From Lachnospiraceae bacterium (GTDB taxonomy: Bacteria; Bacillota; Clostridia; Lachnospirales; Lachnospiraceae): a stretch of 43,141 nt of DNA. Shown here piece after piece: positions 26,412 to 33,744 of this stretch. Under the pieces are notes generated by a model that saw nothing but the letters and a program-made list of their open reading frames with translations, did not search any database and had not been told where the DNA came from. Position numbers and translations under genes: made by a program. The stretch spans positions 1 through 43,141 of the forward strand of contig JAEEIN010000176.1 of the NCBI GenBank assembly GCA_016281385.1, given 5' to 3'. Position 1 is the stretch's first letter; each line of letters begins with the position of its first letter.

Positions 26412-27533
26412 TTACCAGATGCGGTAATTTCCGCTTAATGCAAGGAATGCAAAGAAGTACAGACAGTTGTCGTAATACCTTCTTACACCCTTTCTTAAAG
26501 GAGTTTCATAAAACTTCTTAAGCCATTCATTACTTATCTCGTTCTCTCCCGCTGCGATACCCGCCTCTGCAACCGTCGCAAGGATTCCGATGGGATGAAG
26601 TGCATCGGGACCTGCCACACGGCCGTCAATTTCATAGATGTGGAAGGAATCGGCCCTCATATCTTCAAGCAAAGCCTTCTGAATATTGGCACAGGCCTTG
26701 ATCTGACCTTCATCGATACCGTTCCAGAGATAGTCAAGTGCGATATTGGCAACGGTTCTGTAAGAATCCGAATAGAACCAGTCATGTCTGTCCCGTGTCC
26801 AGGGAAGGGGCCTTGACATGGGAGAACCGTCAAATTCTGCATACTCTGCGGAGAATCCCGTATCGGGATGACAAGCCTTTACCAGATATTCACGGCTTGC
26901 CTTGACCGCTTCCTTAAAGAACTCCCTGTCCTCTTCATATGCCCACTGTGCAAACAGTTCATAGAAATGAGGAAGATGATAGGAAGGATCTGTGAAGCTG
27001 CTTCCGGGAACAAAAAGGATCTGATGATTCTCATTGTTAAACATGGGAGCTCCGCCTCTTGTTGCGCTTCCCTTATGGATCATGGCCGAAAGGATATCCT
27101 TTGCTTCCTTTGAATACTCAAAGATGCCTTCTCCGTCACCCCATCTGTGTGATGCGAAGAATAAAGCCATCGCATAATATTCTTCTCCATCGGGAGCGGG
27201 GCCGTCGGCATTTTTATGTCCGTCGGTAGCACAGGACCATGCAAAATATCCTTCATTATATCCTTCGGTCATGAACATATTTGTTTTTGACCATTTCCAG
27301 ATGCGGTCAAATTCTTCTTTCATGTCAAGCTGAACACAGAGCATCATACCGTAACTCATACCCTCTGTTCTCGCATCGTTGTTTCCCGTATCAACGATAT
27401 AGCCCATATCATCGTCTACGGAAACGTATACCTTGTCGGGGCCGAAGAAATATTCCCATCTGATCTCTTCAAGGCGCTTTTTTGTTTCTTCATCGGATAC
27501 ACCGATTCGGTTAAAGAAGTTTTTATACTCCAT
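26412..27533 (-). CDS. GH8 reducing-end xylose-releasing exo-oligoxylanase
   Basis: This 373-residue enzyme of glycoside hydrolase family 8 should cut xylose from the reducing end of xylo-oligosaccharides in the cytoplasm (no signal peptide). Glu57 in ARTEGMSYGMM matches the family acid. Asp115 in PDGEEYYAMALFF is 58 residues later, the same spacing as Glu70/Asp128 of the Bacillus halodurans Rex enzyme (recalled numbering). Asp256 in YSDSYRT is the probable base. His313 in ALHPIG may correspond to the Rex loop residue that enforces exo action. The length is close to Rex (about 388). It begins only 10 bp after the MltG-like gene of the motility operon, with a GGGAGGG site and no terminator between. 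Confidence 0.93.
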   Translation of the reverse strand: MEYKNFFNRIGVSDEETKKRLEEIRWEYFFGPDKVYVSVDDDMGYIVDTGNNDARTEGMSYGMMLCVQLDMKEEFDRIWKWSKTNMFMTEGYNEGYFAWSCATDGHKNADGPAPDGEEYYAMALFFASHRWGDGEGIFEYSKEAKDILSAMIHKGSATRGGAPMFNNENHQILFVPGSSFTDPSYHLPHFYELFAQWAYEEDREFFKEAVKASREYLVKACHPDTGFSAEYAEFDGSPMSRPLPWTRDRHDWFYSDSYRTVANIALDYLWNGIDEGQIKACANIQKALLEDMRADSFHIYEIDGRVAGPDALHPIGILATVAEAGIAAGENEISNEWLKKFYETPLRKGVRRYYDNCLYFFAFLALSGNYRIW

Positions 27534-27543
27534 ATTACCCTCC

Positions 27544-28176
27544 CTATCTTCTTGTTATTATTTTGGCCATATCCTCAAATGAAAGGCCGAAGGCAATTTC
27601 ATAAGTTCCCACACTTATGATCTTGTCATACCCATTCTCGCAAAGGTACTTGTCAAATTCCACCGCGGAATCCACAAGTCCCGCTTCGTACATTCTTCTT
27701 GCAACGCTTACGGAGCTGTCGCCTCTGACCACCAGGATCGTAACGCTTTCATCACCTGCGGTATATCCCGTTTCCTCTTCGGGCATGGGATCGATGCTTG
27801 CGGGAGTTTTCTCCTCTTCCGGTTCCGGAAGGATTGGATCAACGGTAACCTCATCAGGCTCCTTTAATTCGGGTATCGGTTCATCCGAAGAGCTTTCCGT
27901 GATATCTTCCTTGTTGCCCTGCTCATTATCCGAAATATCTGCTGTCTCGGGAGCCTTGTCGATCTCTTCCTTAACCTCCTCAACGGAAGTGCTCGTTTCG
28001 GAAGAAGTCTCTGTATTAATCTGTGTAAGAGTCGAGGATTCGATCATGCCGAGTTCCGTTGCCCTGAGTTTGATCTGTTCGTCAGTCAGCTTCTCGGGCT
28101 TACTGCCGATGCCCAGCACCAAAGCTGCCACTATCAGTCCCGCACCTATTCCTCTTGCGTAAGATTTAAGATTCAT
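27544..28176 (-). CDS. MltG-like membrane protein lacking the transglycosylase domain
   Basis: This 210-residue protein has one N-terminal transmembrane helix (about 9-24). An acidic Ser/Glu/Pro-rich extracellular linker spans about 45-145. A compact C-terminal domain (about 147-205) contains SVSVARRMYEAGLVDSAVEF and ISVGTYEIAFGLSFEDMAKI. That domain resembles the LysM-like subdomain of endolytic transglycosylase MltG/YceG. The catalytic half of MltG is absent, so it should bind rather than cut peptidoglycan. Position at the end of the fla/che operon hints at a role in cell-wall passage of the flagellum, or none. The ribosome binding site is AGGTGA. The function is not established. Confidence 0.75.
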   Translation of the reverse strand: MNLKSYARGIGAGLIVAALVLGIGSKPEKLTDEQIKLRATELGMIESSTLTQINTETSSETSTSVEEVKEEIDKAPETADISDNEQGNKEDITESSSDEPIPELKEPDEVTVDPILPEPEEEKTPASIDPMPEEETGYTAGDESVTILVVRGDSSVSVARRMYEAGLVDSAVEFDKYLCENGYDKIISVGTYEIAFGLSFEDMAKIITRR

Positions 28177-28195
28177 TGTATCACCTGTTTACCAA

Positions 28196-29092
28196 TCACT
28201 TCTTATTTGCAAAAAGATCGATCACAAGCTTGACCTCTCCCACTCCGAGACCGAGTTCCTTGGCGATTGCCATGTTGGACTTGCCTTCTTCATGGAGCTT
28301 TCTGATAAGCTCGTTACTGTTCTTTTTGCCTTCATTGTCACGGTCGAAATGAAGTTCCACTTCGTTGTCCGCATTTATGGAAGGTCTGCTGCTTTCCTGC
28401 TTCTTTGCCTTTTCACGCTCGGGAAGCTTTATTGCACCCTTCTGCTGCTTGCCCGTTACAGGCTTTTTAACGGTCCTGGGCTTGGGCGTCTGGGCGGGGG
28501 TCACGGTCTTTACAGTAGCTTCTCCGGTTTCTTCGTTGGTTTCCACCGCAATGCGCTCCGGAATAAAAGGAACAAACTGTGCCGGCTCCTCGGCCTTTTC
28601 AGCGGTTTCTGCTTTGATCTCTTCCTTTATCTGCTCAAGGTCCTCTGTCCTTGCCTTTAAAACCTCTTCCTTGACTTCAAGCTCGCGGCCCTTTTCCGAA
28701 AGTTCCTCTTTCTTCTCCTTTAAGGCCTCATCGGTATTCTTAAGTTTCTCGCTCTTATCATTGAGCATATCATAAAGGAATACCGCTTCCTGATGATTGT
28801 CGTTGATCTTTTTAAGGACCGTGTCGGAATATTCCTCAACAGCCATAATCTTCTCATTGGAAACCTTCTCAAGCTGTCTCTCTGTCTTCTCCACAGAATA
28901 AGACACGGTCTCTTCGACCATGTCATCTATTCTTTCCCTGGCTGACTGAACTTCCTTTTCAACCATGTCCTTTATCATTTTTTCGTCGATCTTTGCATTT
29001 ACGGTTTCCTGCTTCTTTCCATCCGGCAAAAAGAAACTGCCCGCAAAAAACAGTATTCCAAGGATCAGTAAAACAATTGCTGCAGTACTCAT
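28196..29092 (-). CDS. SwrB-position coiled-coil membrane protein (DUF6115-like)
   Basis: This 298-residue protein has an N-terminal transmembrane helix (about 4-22). A long charged coiled coil (about 30-175) and a Lys/Pro/Thr-rich linker follow. The C-terminal helix-turn-helix-like end reads LIRKLHEEGKSNMAIAKELG. In Bacillus subtilis the gene after sigD in the same operon is swrB, which is also membrane-anchored with a cytoplasmic coiled coil and supports flagellar assembly. The positional and architectural match is good, but sequence identity cannot be judged here, so the link is inference. It has an AAGGAG site and lies 8 bp from the previous gene. Confidence 0.75.
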   Translation of the reverse strand: MSTAAIVLLILGILFFAGSFFLPDGKKQETVNAKIDEKMIKDMVEKEVQSARERIDDMVEETVSYSVEKTERQLEKVSNEKIMAVEEYSDTVLKKINDNHQEAVFLYDMLNDKSEKLKNTDEALKEKKEELSEKGRELEVKEEVLKARTEDLEQIKEEIKAETAEKAEEPAQFVPFIPERIAVETNEETGEATVKTVTPAQTPKPRTVKKPVTGKQQKGAIKLPEREKAKKQESSRPSINADNEVELHFDRDNEGKKNSNELIRKLHEEGKSNMAIAKELGLGVGEVKLVIDLFANKK

Positions 29093-29100
29093 AACTCTCC

Positions 29101-29424
29101 TTATATCCGAACATCAAAAGAACCCGGACGGCCTTTGACTATCACCTTTCCTCCGTCCTCCGGTCCCTTCTTTTTTTCTCTGCGACGTCCACCGTCTCCC
29201 GTATACTCATTTGAACCTTTGTCAGCGGCGTCAAAATTGTTGTGATCATTGGTGGTCTCATCACTTCTGTTTACTGTATTAGCTTTATCATCCGTTTCCT
29301 GACGGACAACATCCGTGGCGTGCATATGCTGATGCACTCCTTTGTCATCCTCATTCTGAACGATCTGTGCGTAATCCGTTACTCTCGGGATCGACGCATT
29401 AAACTCCAAAGGACCTATAGCCAT
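29101..29424 (-). CDS. Small polar protein of the motility operon, unrecognised
   Basis: This 107-residue hydrophilic protein has no transmembrane segment or signal. The N-terminus (MAIGPLEFNASIPRVTDYAQ) is the only moderately hydrophobic part. The middle is rich in Asp, Asn, Thr and His (GVHQHMHATD). The end is basic then short hydrophobic (GRRREKKKGPEDGG, SFDVRI). It has an AGAGG site and nine-base gaps to its neighbours, so it is a real gene of the operon. I do not recognise a family. It lies between the FapA-type gene and the SwrB-position gene. The polar middle is probably disordered. Confidence 0.75.
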   Translation of the reverse strand: MAIGPLEFNASIPRVTDYAQIVQNEDDKGVHQHMHATDVVRQETDDKANTVNRSDETTNDHNNFDAADKGSNEYTGDGGRRREKKKGPEDGGKVIVKGRPGSFDVRI

Positions 29425-29433
29425 ACAATACCT

Positions 29434-31020
29434 CTAATAGATAGCGGCCATCTTGACATCTCCCGCATCCTTTACGAAACGGCAGTATTTCATGGCGCCT
29501 TTAACAACCATCGATACATCACCGATAACGATCTTTGTTCCCGGGAATACATCTCCGGTAACGATCACCTCACCGGTAGTTTCCGCATCAAGAATATCCT
29601 GATACTGTTCCAGTTCTTTGACACAGGCTGCCATTCTTTCGCTGTTCTGCTTGTTAAGGATGGCCAGTTTCTGTATCTGCGCAAGCTGATCGGGAAGCAT
29701 CTTGACTCCTGCCTGGAGTTTCTGCTTTGCCCCTTCAAGTACGGGGGTGATGCTTGCCTGCTGCTTGTTTATCTCAGCGACTTCCTTCTGAAGATCCTGA
29801 AGACGCTTCTTAACATTTGCATCCACGCCAACTTCAACGATGGTGTCGGAGCCCATGCTGGAGCCCAGATTCTTTGTGGTTACGGAGATAGTTGCGGTGC
29901 AGCGTCCGGTGATGCATCCACGCTTACCGGAAACGCGTACTTCCGTTCCTGCAGTGATCTCACTGTGCATTATGGTTTCGCTGTCGACGGAACCTCCTGC
30001 AGTAACCTTTGCGTTTTCTATAAACTTTGAAACAACATTTCCGCCGGCCTTCAAAACGCCTTTGTGCATTCCGTTCATGCCTCTGGCGATGGTTATATTC
30101 TGGCCCGATTCAAGGTATGCGCCTTCAACAACGCCCATTACCTCGATGGAACCGCCGGCCTTGACGGAGAAGTTCTCACAGACATTTCCGTTAACCCTTA
30201 CGCTTCCGTCGTATTCAATGTTTCCGATGGAGTTGTCAACATTTTCAACTTCCAATACATTTGCAACGAATACCTTTCCTTCAACATAGGAAACGTGTCC
30301 GTCGACTTCAGAAGTGATCTCGGTCTTGGCTTCATTGATTGAGATATTATGTCCGTACTTTAAGATTGCGGGACGGACATCCCTCGGACGTATCCTCTCG
30401 CCCTTTACATTCGTTCCTGCTTCACCGGGAACTGCGGGAGTAAGACGTGCCAGAAGATCACCCTTTTTACAGTGATTGATGGTATTTAAGTTAAAGAAGT
30501 CAACGCTTCCGTCCTCATTAAGGGTGGGCCTTACCCTTGGATCGATGTTGAAGAAATAATCAATGACAGCATCGCTTCCCTGCTTTGCAGGAGTTCCCTT
30601 AGCAACAACAACATCGGTGCAATACTTCCTGTCTTTAAGGAAAGCATCGATGGCAGCATCGTCTATTCCGTAGGTAACAGCCCTTGAAGTAAGTTCGCTG
30701 ATAAACTCATTTTTAGGCATTAAAGGACCTCCCTCGAAAGGAGGGATAACCCTTACCGTTACAGTCATATTATCGGGGGAAATCGTTACTTTGACAAAAT
30801 CCGAATCCGCCCTTGTAAAAGGAGTGGTGGTTTTGACCGTTACAGGCTCTGAAAAGCCGTTTAAGACGGCAAGCATATCCTTCTGGTCGTAAAGGATGTT
30901 TTTGACGGTGAGATAATCAAGAAGTTCTTCTCTTCTTATACCCTCTCCGCCATCTGTTGCCGGATAAAATCTGATGGCACATTTGCCCTGATCGTTCGCG
31001 ATCTGAAAATAAGCGTTCAT
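29434..31020 (-). CDS. FapA/DUF342 family protein
   Basis: This 528-residue protein belongs to the FapA (DUF342) family, usually cytoplasmic and built around a parallel beta-helix. The N-terminal domain includes EGGPLMPKNEFISEL. The core repeats (VRVNGNVCENFSVKAGGSIE, VLKAGGNVVSKFIENAKVTA, GTEVRVSGKRG) form the helix. A coiled coil at roughly 400-480 and a last beta segment (VIVTGDVFPGTKIVIGD) finish it. Family members are common in Firmicute fla/che operons. A role in membrane-envelope or polar localisation has been suggested, but no reaction is known. It lies 30 bp after the sigma-28 gene. Confidence 0.9.
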   Translation of the reverse strand: MNAYFQIANDQGKCAIRFYPATDGGEGIRREELLDYLTVKNILYDQKDMLAVLNGFSEPVTVKTTTPFTRADSDFVKVTISPDNMTVTVRVIPPFEGGPLMPKNEFISELTSRAVTYGIDDAAIDAFLKDRKYCTDVVVAKGTPAKQGSDAVIDYFFNIDPRVRPTLNEDGSVDFFNLNTINHCKKGDLLARLTPAVPGEAGTNVKGERIRPRDVRPAILKYGHNISINEAKTEITSEVDGHVSYVEGKVFVANVLEVENVDNSIGNIEYDGSVRVNGNVCENFSVKAGGSIEVMGVVEGAYLESGQNITIARGMNGMHKGVLKAGGNVVSKFIENAKVTAGGSVDSETIMHSEITAGTEVRVSGKRGCITGRCTATISVTTKNLGSSMGSDTIVEVGVDANVKKRLQDLQKEVAEINKQQASITPVLEGAKQKLQAGVKMLPDQLAQIQKLAILNKQNSERMAACVKELEQYQDILDAETTGEVIVTGDVFPGTKIVIGDVSMVVKGAMKYCRFVKDAGDVKMAAIY

Positions 31021-31050
31021 AATTGATACCCCATGCGTAAACCTTCCGGT

Positions 31051-31812
31051 TTATACGAAAAATCCCATGTATTTGCCCAACTTGTCTTTCATCTTCTGAA
31101 GAGCTCTTGTATGAAGCTGAGATACCCTGGATTCGGATACCTCAAGAACATAGCTGATTTCCTTTAAGGTAAGCTCCTCATAATAATAAAGCAGAATGAC
31201 TTTTCTTTCCTTCTCCGTAAGGAGCTCAAGAGATTTAGCCAGCTGCTCCTTAAGTTCCGCCTTCTCTATGGATTCCTCCGGGCTGTCAAAATGCGCTGTA
31301 AGATTCTTTTCATTTGGAACCTCATTGCCCGCTTCCATAAACTCATTCAGTGAAACAACATTCGTGACCTTCATCTGAGACTGCCAGTCACAGAGTTCAT
31401 CAGAGGTGATACCAAGCTTTACCGCTATCTCGTCATCCGTTGCGGGCCTGCCGGTGGCAACCTCTATCTCCTTCATGGCTGCGTCGATCTGACGCTGTCT
31501 CTGTCTGACGGTTCTGGGGATCCAGTCCATCTTTCTGATCTGATCGAGTATTGAACCCCTGATCCTTAAACTTGCGTAGGTCTCGAACTTGACATCTTTG
31601 GAAAGTTCGAATTTATCAATGGCGTCTATGAGACCGAAAATACCGTAGCTTACGAGATCGTCGTACTCGACGTTGTACCCTAAATACATGCTTAAGCGTC
31701 CCGCAACAAGCTTTACAAGGGGCGCATATTCAAGTATCAGTTGTTCTCTAAGCTCCGGTGTCTTCTTTGCCGAATATTCTTCCCAAAGTTTTTTCTTACC
31801 CTGTTCGTCCAT
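31051..31812 (-). CDS. fliA: RNA polymerase sigma-28 factor, FliA/SigD/WhiG family
   Basis: This 253-residue sigma factor drives late flagellar and chemotaxis genes. Region 2 includes YDDLVSYGIFGLIDAIDKF and FETYASLRIRGSILDQIRKM. Region 3 includes GRPATDDEIAVKLGI. The region 4 helix-turn-helix is LTLKEISYVLEVSESRVSQL. The length and lack of region 1.1 fit FliA/SigD. It sits after cheD, as sigD does in Bacillus, separated only by a small membrane protein gene. No anti-sigma FlgM gene is in the window. Confidence 0.96.
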   Translation of the reverse strand: MDEQGKKKLWEEYSAKKTPELREQLILEYAPLVKLVAGRLSMYLGYNVEYDDLVSYGIFGLIDAIDKFELSKDVKFETYASLRIRGSILDQIRKMDWIPRTVRQRQRQIDAAMKEIEVATGRPATDDEIAVKLGITSDELCDWQSQMKVTNVVSLNEFMEAGNEVPNEKNLTAHFDSPEESIEKAELKEQLAKSLELLTEKERKVILLYYYEELTLKEISYVLEVSESRVSQLHTRALQKMKDKLGKYMGFFV

Positions 31813-31828
31813 CCGTCAGTCCATCCTT

Positions 31829-32098
31829 TTAAGGATTATCCGTACTACCCTCATTCTCATTTTCGGGTGCCGGTTCTTTTTCTATAACCTCACCCTCAGG
31901 TGCGACAGTTTCCTTGTCCTGCTTTTCAAATGAATCCAGTATCATCCGGATGATACAGCCGATCATATAAAAAATAACAAGGGTCGCAAGCAATGCAATA
32001 AGCATTGAACTTAAATCAAAGCCTTTAAAGTATGTAAACAGCGCGGTCACAAGACCGGCTGTTAACATAAGTACCAAAGGCATCTGCCGTCTGGTCAT
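31829..32098 (-). CDS. Small two-helix membrane protein between cheD and the sigma-28 gene
   Basis: This 89-residue protein has two predicted transmembrane helices (about 6-21 and 29-51). Its acidic Glu/Pro/Asn-rich tail (EVIEKEPAPENENEGSTDNP) is probably cytoplasmic or disordered. Its ATG starts three bases after the cheD stop, so it is operonic. The ribosome binding site (AAAGGA) is twelve bases away and weak. I do not recognise a family. Small membrane proteins at this position occur in other clostridial fla/che operons as far as I recall. Confidence 0.75.
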   Translation of the reverse strand: MTRRQMPLVLMLTAGLVTALFTYFKGFDLSSMLIALLATLVIFYMIGCIIRMILDSFEKQDKETVAPEGEVIEKEPAPENENEGSTDNP

Positions 32099-32101
32099 CG
32101 A

Positions 32102-32587
32102 TCAAATTGTCCTTTCATCCCTGCCTACGGCACGGATCACAAAATCTCCCGTTTCGGGATAAAAGATAACCGTACGTCCATAGGAATCTCCCGTATCCTC
32201 CGAAAGGATCGGAATATTGAGTTCCTTAAGTTTCTTCTTGCTGGCTTCTACGTTTCTGTCCCCGACACGTACAAGCTCGGTCTTATTTTGGAATGCGAAC
32301 ATCTGTGCTCCGCCGGCGATCTTGGCCACCATTCGGTTTCTTTTTGCACCCAGCTGTTCCATAAGACGCACCAGTTCCGTAATACCCGTGTCTGCAAATT
32401 TATAGATATTATTATTCTGCCTGATCGCAGTGGAATCAGGCAGCATTACATGTGCCAGACCTCCGATCTTTGTTATCGGATCCCTTATGGCAACACCCAC
32501 ACAGGAACCCAGCCCCAGAGTGGTTACTCCGTCCGGGGCTTTGCAGGTCTTAAGATCGGCCATACCAACCTTTATAATTTCACTCAT
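32102..32587 (-). CDS. cheD: Chemoreceptor glutamine deamidase CheD
   Basis: This 161-residue protein deamidates glutamines of chemoreceptors and in Firmicutes also stimulates CheC. The catalytic Cys29 in LGLGSCVG and His46 in AHVMLPDS are 17 residues apart, and Thr23 precedes Cys by six, exactly the spacing of the Thermotoga maritima triad. The C-terminal GDSYGRTVIFYPETG is family-typical. It follows cheC with an AGAGGA site. Confidence 0.96.
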   Translation of the reverse strand: MSEIIKVGMADLKTCKAPDGVTTLGLGSCVGVAIRDPITKIGGLAHVMLPDSTAIRQNNNIYKFADTGITELVRLMEQLGAKRNRMVAKIAGGAQMFAFQNKTELVRVGDRNVEASKKKLKELNIPILSEDTGDSYGRTVIFYPETGDFVIRAVGRDERTI

Positions 32588-32614
32588 GTTCAGTCCTCTG
32601 TACCGCTTGGCGGT

Positions 32615-33235
32615 TTAAATTGTCAGACCCAATGCTCCAAGTATTTTAGCATAGGACTCAAGATCCGGAACAAGAACGAAGAATCCGTCCAGATCATAAT
32701 CATCAGTAAACTGCGTCTGAATCAGAAGGATCTTGTCTCCCAGGGTGCCGAATTCAATGGCGGGTACGCTTAAGATAGCGCCTGCCATATCGATCGTAAG
32801 ATCCGGTACGGAAGGATAGATGACCAGATTCGTAAGGGTGGATAATGAGTTAAGATAAGCACCCGTTATAATGTTTCCGATCTCCTTAAGTGCCGAGGAT
32901 TCGATCTCGCTGAATTCACCGTCGGGTGAAAGCTCCATCCCCATAAGCTTGGAAACAAGATGTCTTGCGGCATCCTTTCTTAACAAGAACATGATACTTC
33001 CGGTGATATCGCCCTCTACGCAGAGATAGATACCTGCCATGATCTGCTCTTCTCCTCCCATGAGTTCTCCCAGTTCGTCGAACTCAAGGAGTTTAACCTG
33101 CGGAACCTTCATATCGACCTTGCACTGTAAAAGCTGTGCAAGGGCCGTTGTTGCGTTTCCGGCTCCAATGTTTCCTATTTCCTTTAACACGTCGTAATAC
33201 TGTTCCGACATGCTCTCCAATGTAATATCGCTCAT
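32615..33235 (-). CDS. cheC: CheY-P phosphatase CheC
   Basis: This 206-residue phosphatase dephosphorylates CheY-P. Both active-site motifs D/S-x3-E-x2-N-x22-P are intact: Asp15/Glu19/Asn22/Pro45, and Ser114/Glu118/Asn121/Pro144. The helices EIGNIGAGNATTALAQLL and EIGNIITGAYLNSLSTL carry them. A CheX or FliY homologue would have a different pattern or length. It lies between cheW and cheD, with a CGGAGG site. Confidence 0.96.
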   Translation of the reverse strand: MSDITLESMSEQYYDVLKEIGNIGAGNATTALAQLLQCKVDMKVPQVKLLEFDELGELMGGEEQIMAGIYLCVEGDITGSIMFLLRKDAARHLVSKLMGMELSPDGEFSEIESSALKEIGNIITGAYLNSLSTLTNLVIYPSVPDLTIDMAGAILSVPAIEFGTLGDKILLIQTQFTDDYDLDGFFVLVPDLESYAKILGALGLTI

Positions 33236-33261
33236 ATTGCCTCCGAATGCACGAAGTGATG

Positions 33262-33729
33262 TTATTCTTTTTCTGCGACTACGGCGTTAAGGTCAAGCAG
33301 TGAAATGAGTCCTGCTTCACACTTACCGACGCTTGATACGAACAGCTGATGCTCTGCGGTGTTATCTGCGGAAACCTTCTCAACCTGGCTCTCCTCAAGA
33401 GTAACAACCTCTCTTACTTCGTCGACCACTATGCCGACCATGCCATACTGTTCGAGTTTTAAGATGATGATCCTTGATTTCTTTGTTATCTCATCATCCG
33501 CAAGTCCCATCTTGAGTCTCAATGAAAGTACCGGGATAACCTCACCTCTTAAGTTGATAACACCTTTGATGTAAGGCTGAACCTTTGGGACTCTTGTGAT
33601 GTGGACCATACGGGAAATGGTCTCAACATAGGAAATATTGATTCCGTATGCTTCGTTTCCCACCTGTATAACTATATACTGTGTCGTGGTATCAAGGTTT
33701 GAACCTTCCAGAACTTTTAATTCGTCCAT
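33262..33729 (-). CDS. cheW: Chemotaxis coupling protein CheW
   Basis: This 155-residue single-domain CheW links receptors to the CheA kinase. The core reads YIVIQVGNEAYGINISYVE, VINLRGEVIPVLSL and GIVVDEVREVVTLE. No response-regulator domain is attached, so it is CheW rather than CheV. It has an AGGAGGGG site and lies 15 bp after cheA. Confidence 0.96.
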   Translation of the reverse strand: MDELKVLEGSNLDTTTQYIVIQVGNEAYGINISYVETISRMVHITRVPKVQPYIKGVINLRGEVIPVLSLRLKMGLADDEITKKSRIIILKLEQYGMVGIVVDEVREVVTLEESQVEKVSADNTAEHQLFVSSVGKCEAGLISLLDLNAVVAEKE

Positions 33730-33744
33730 CTTTTGCCCCTCCTG

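Noticed and set aside
27617-28162. Plus-strand open frame of 181 codons opposite the MltG-like gene
   Set aside because: Ser-rich product that mirrors the Glu-rich codons of the true gene.
30700-30830. CCCGATAA-like sigma-28 -10 element on the minus strand
   Set aside because: Inside the FapA-type gene and without a TAAA element at the right spacing; likely chance.
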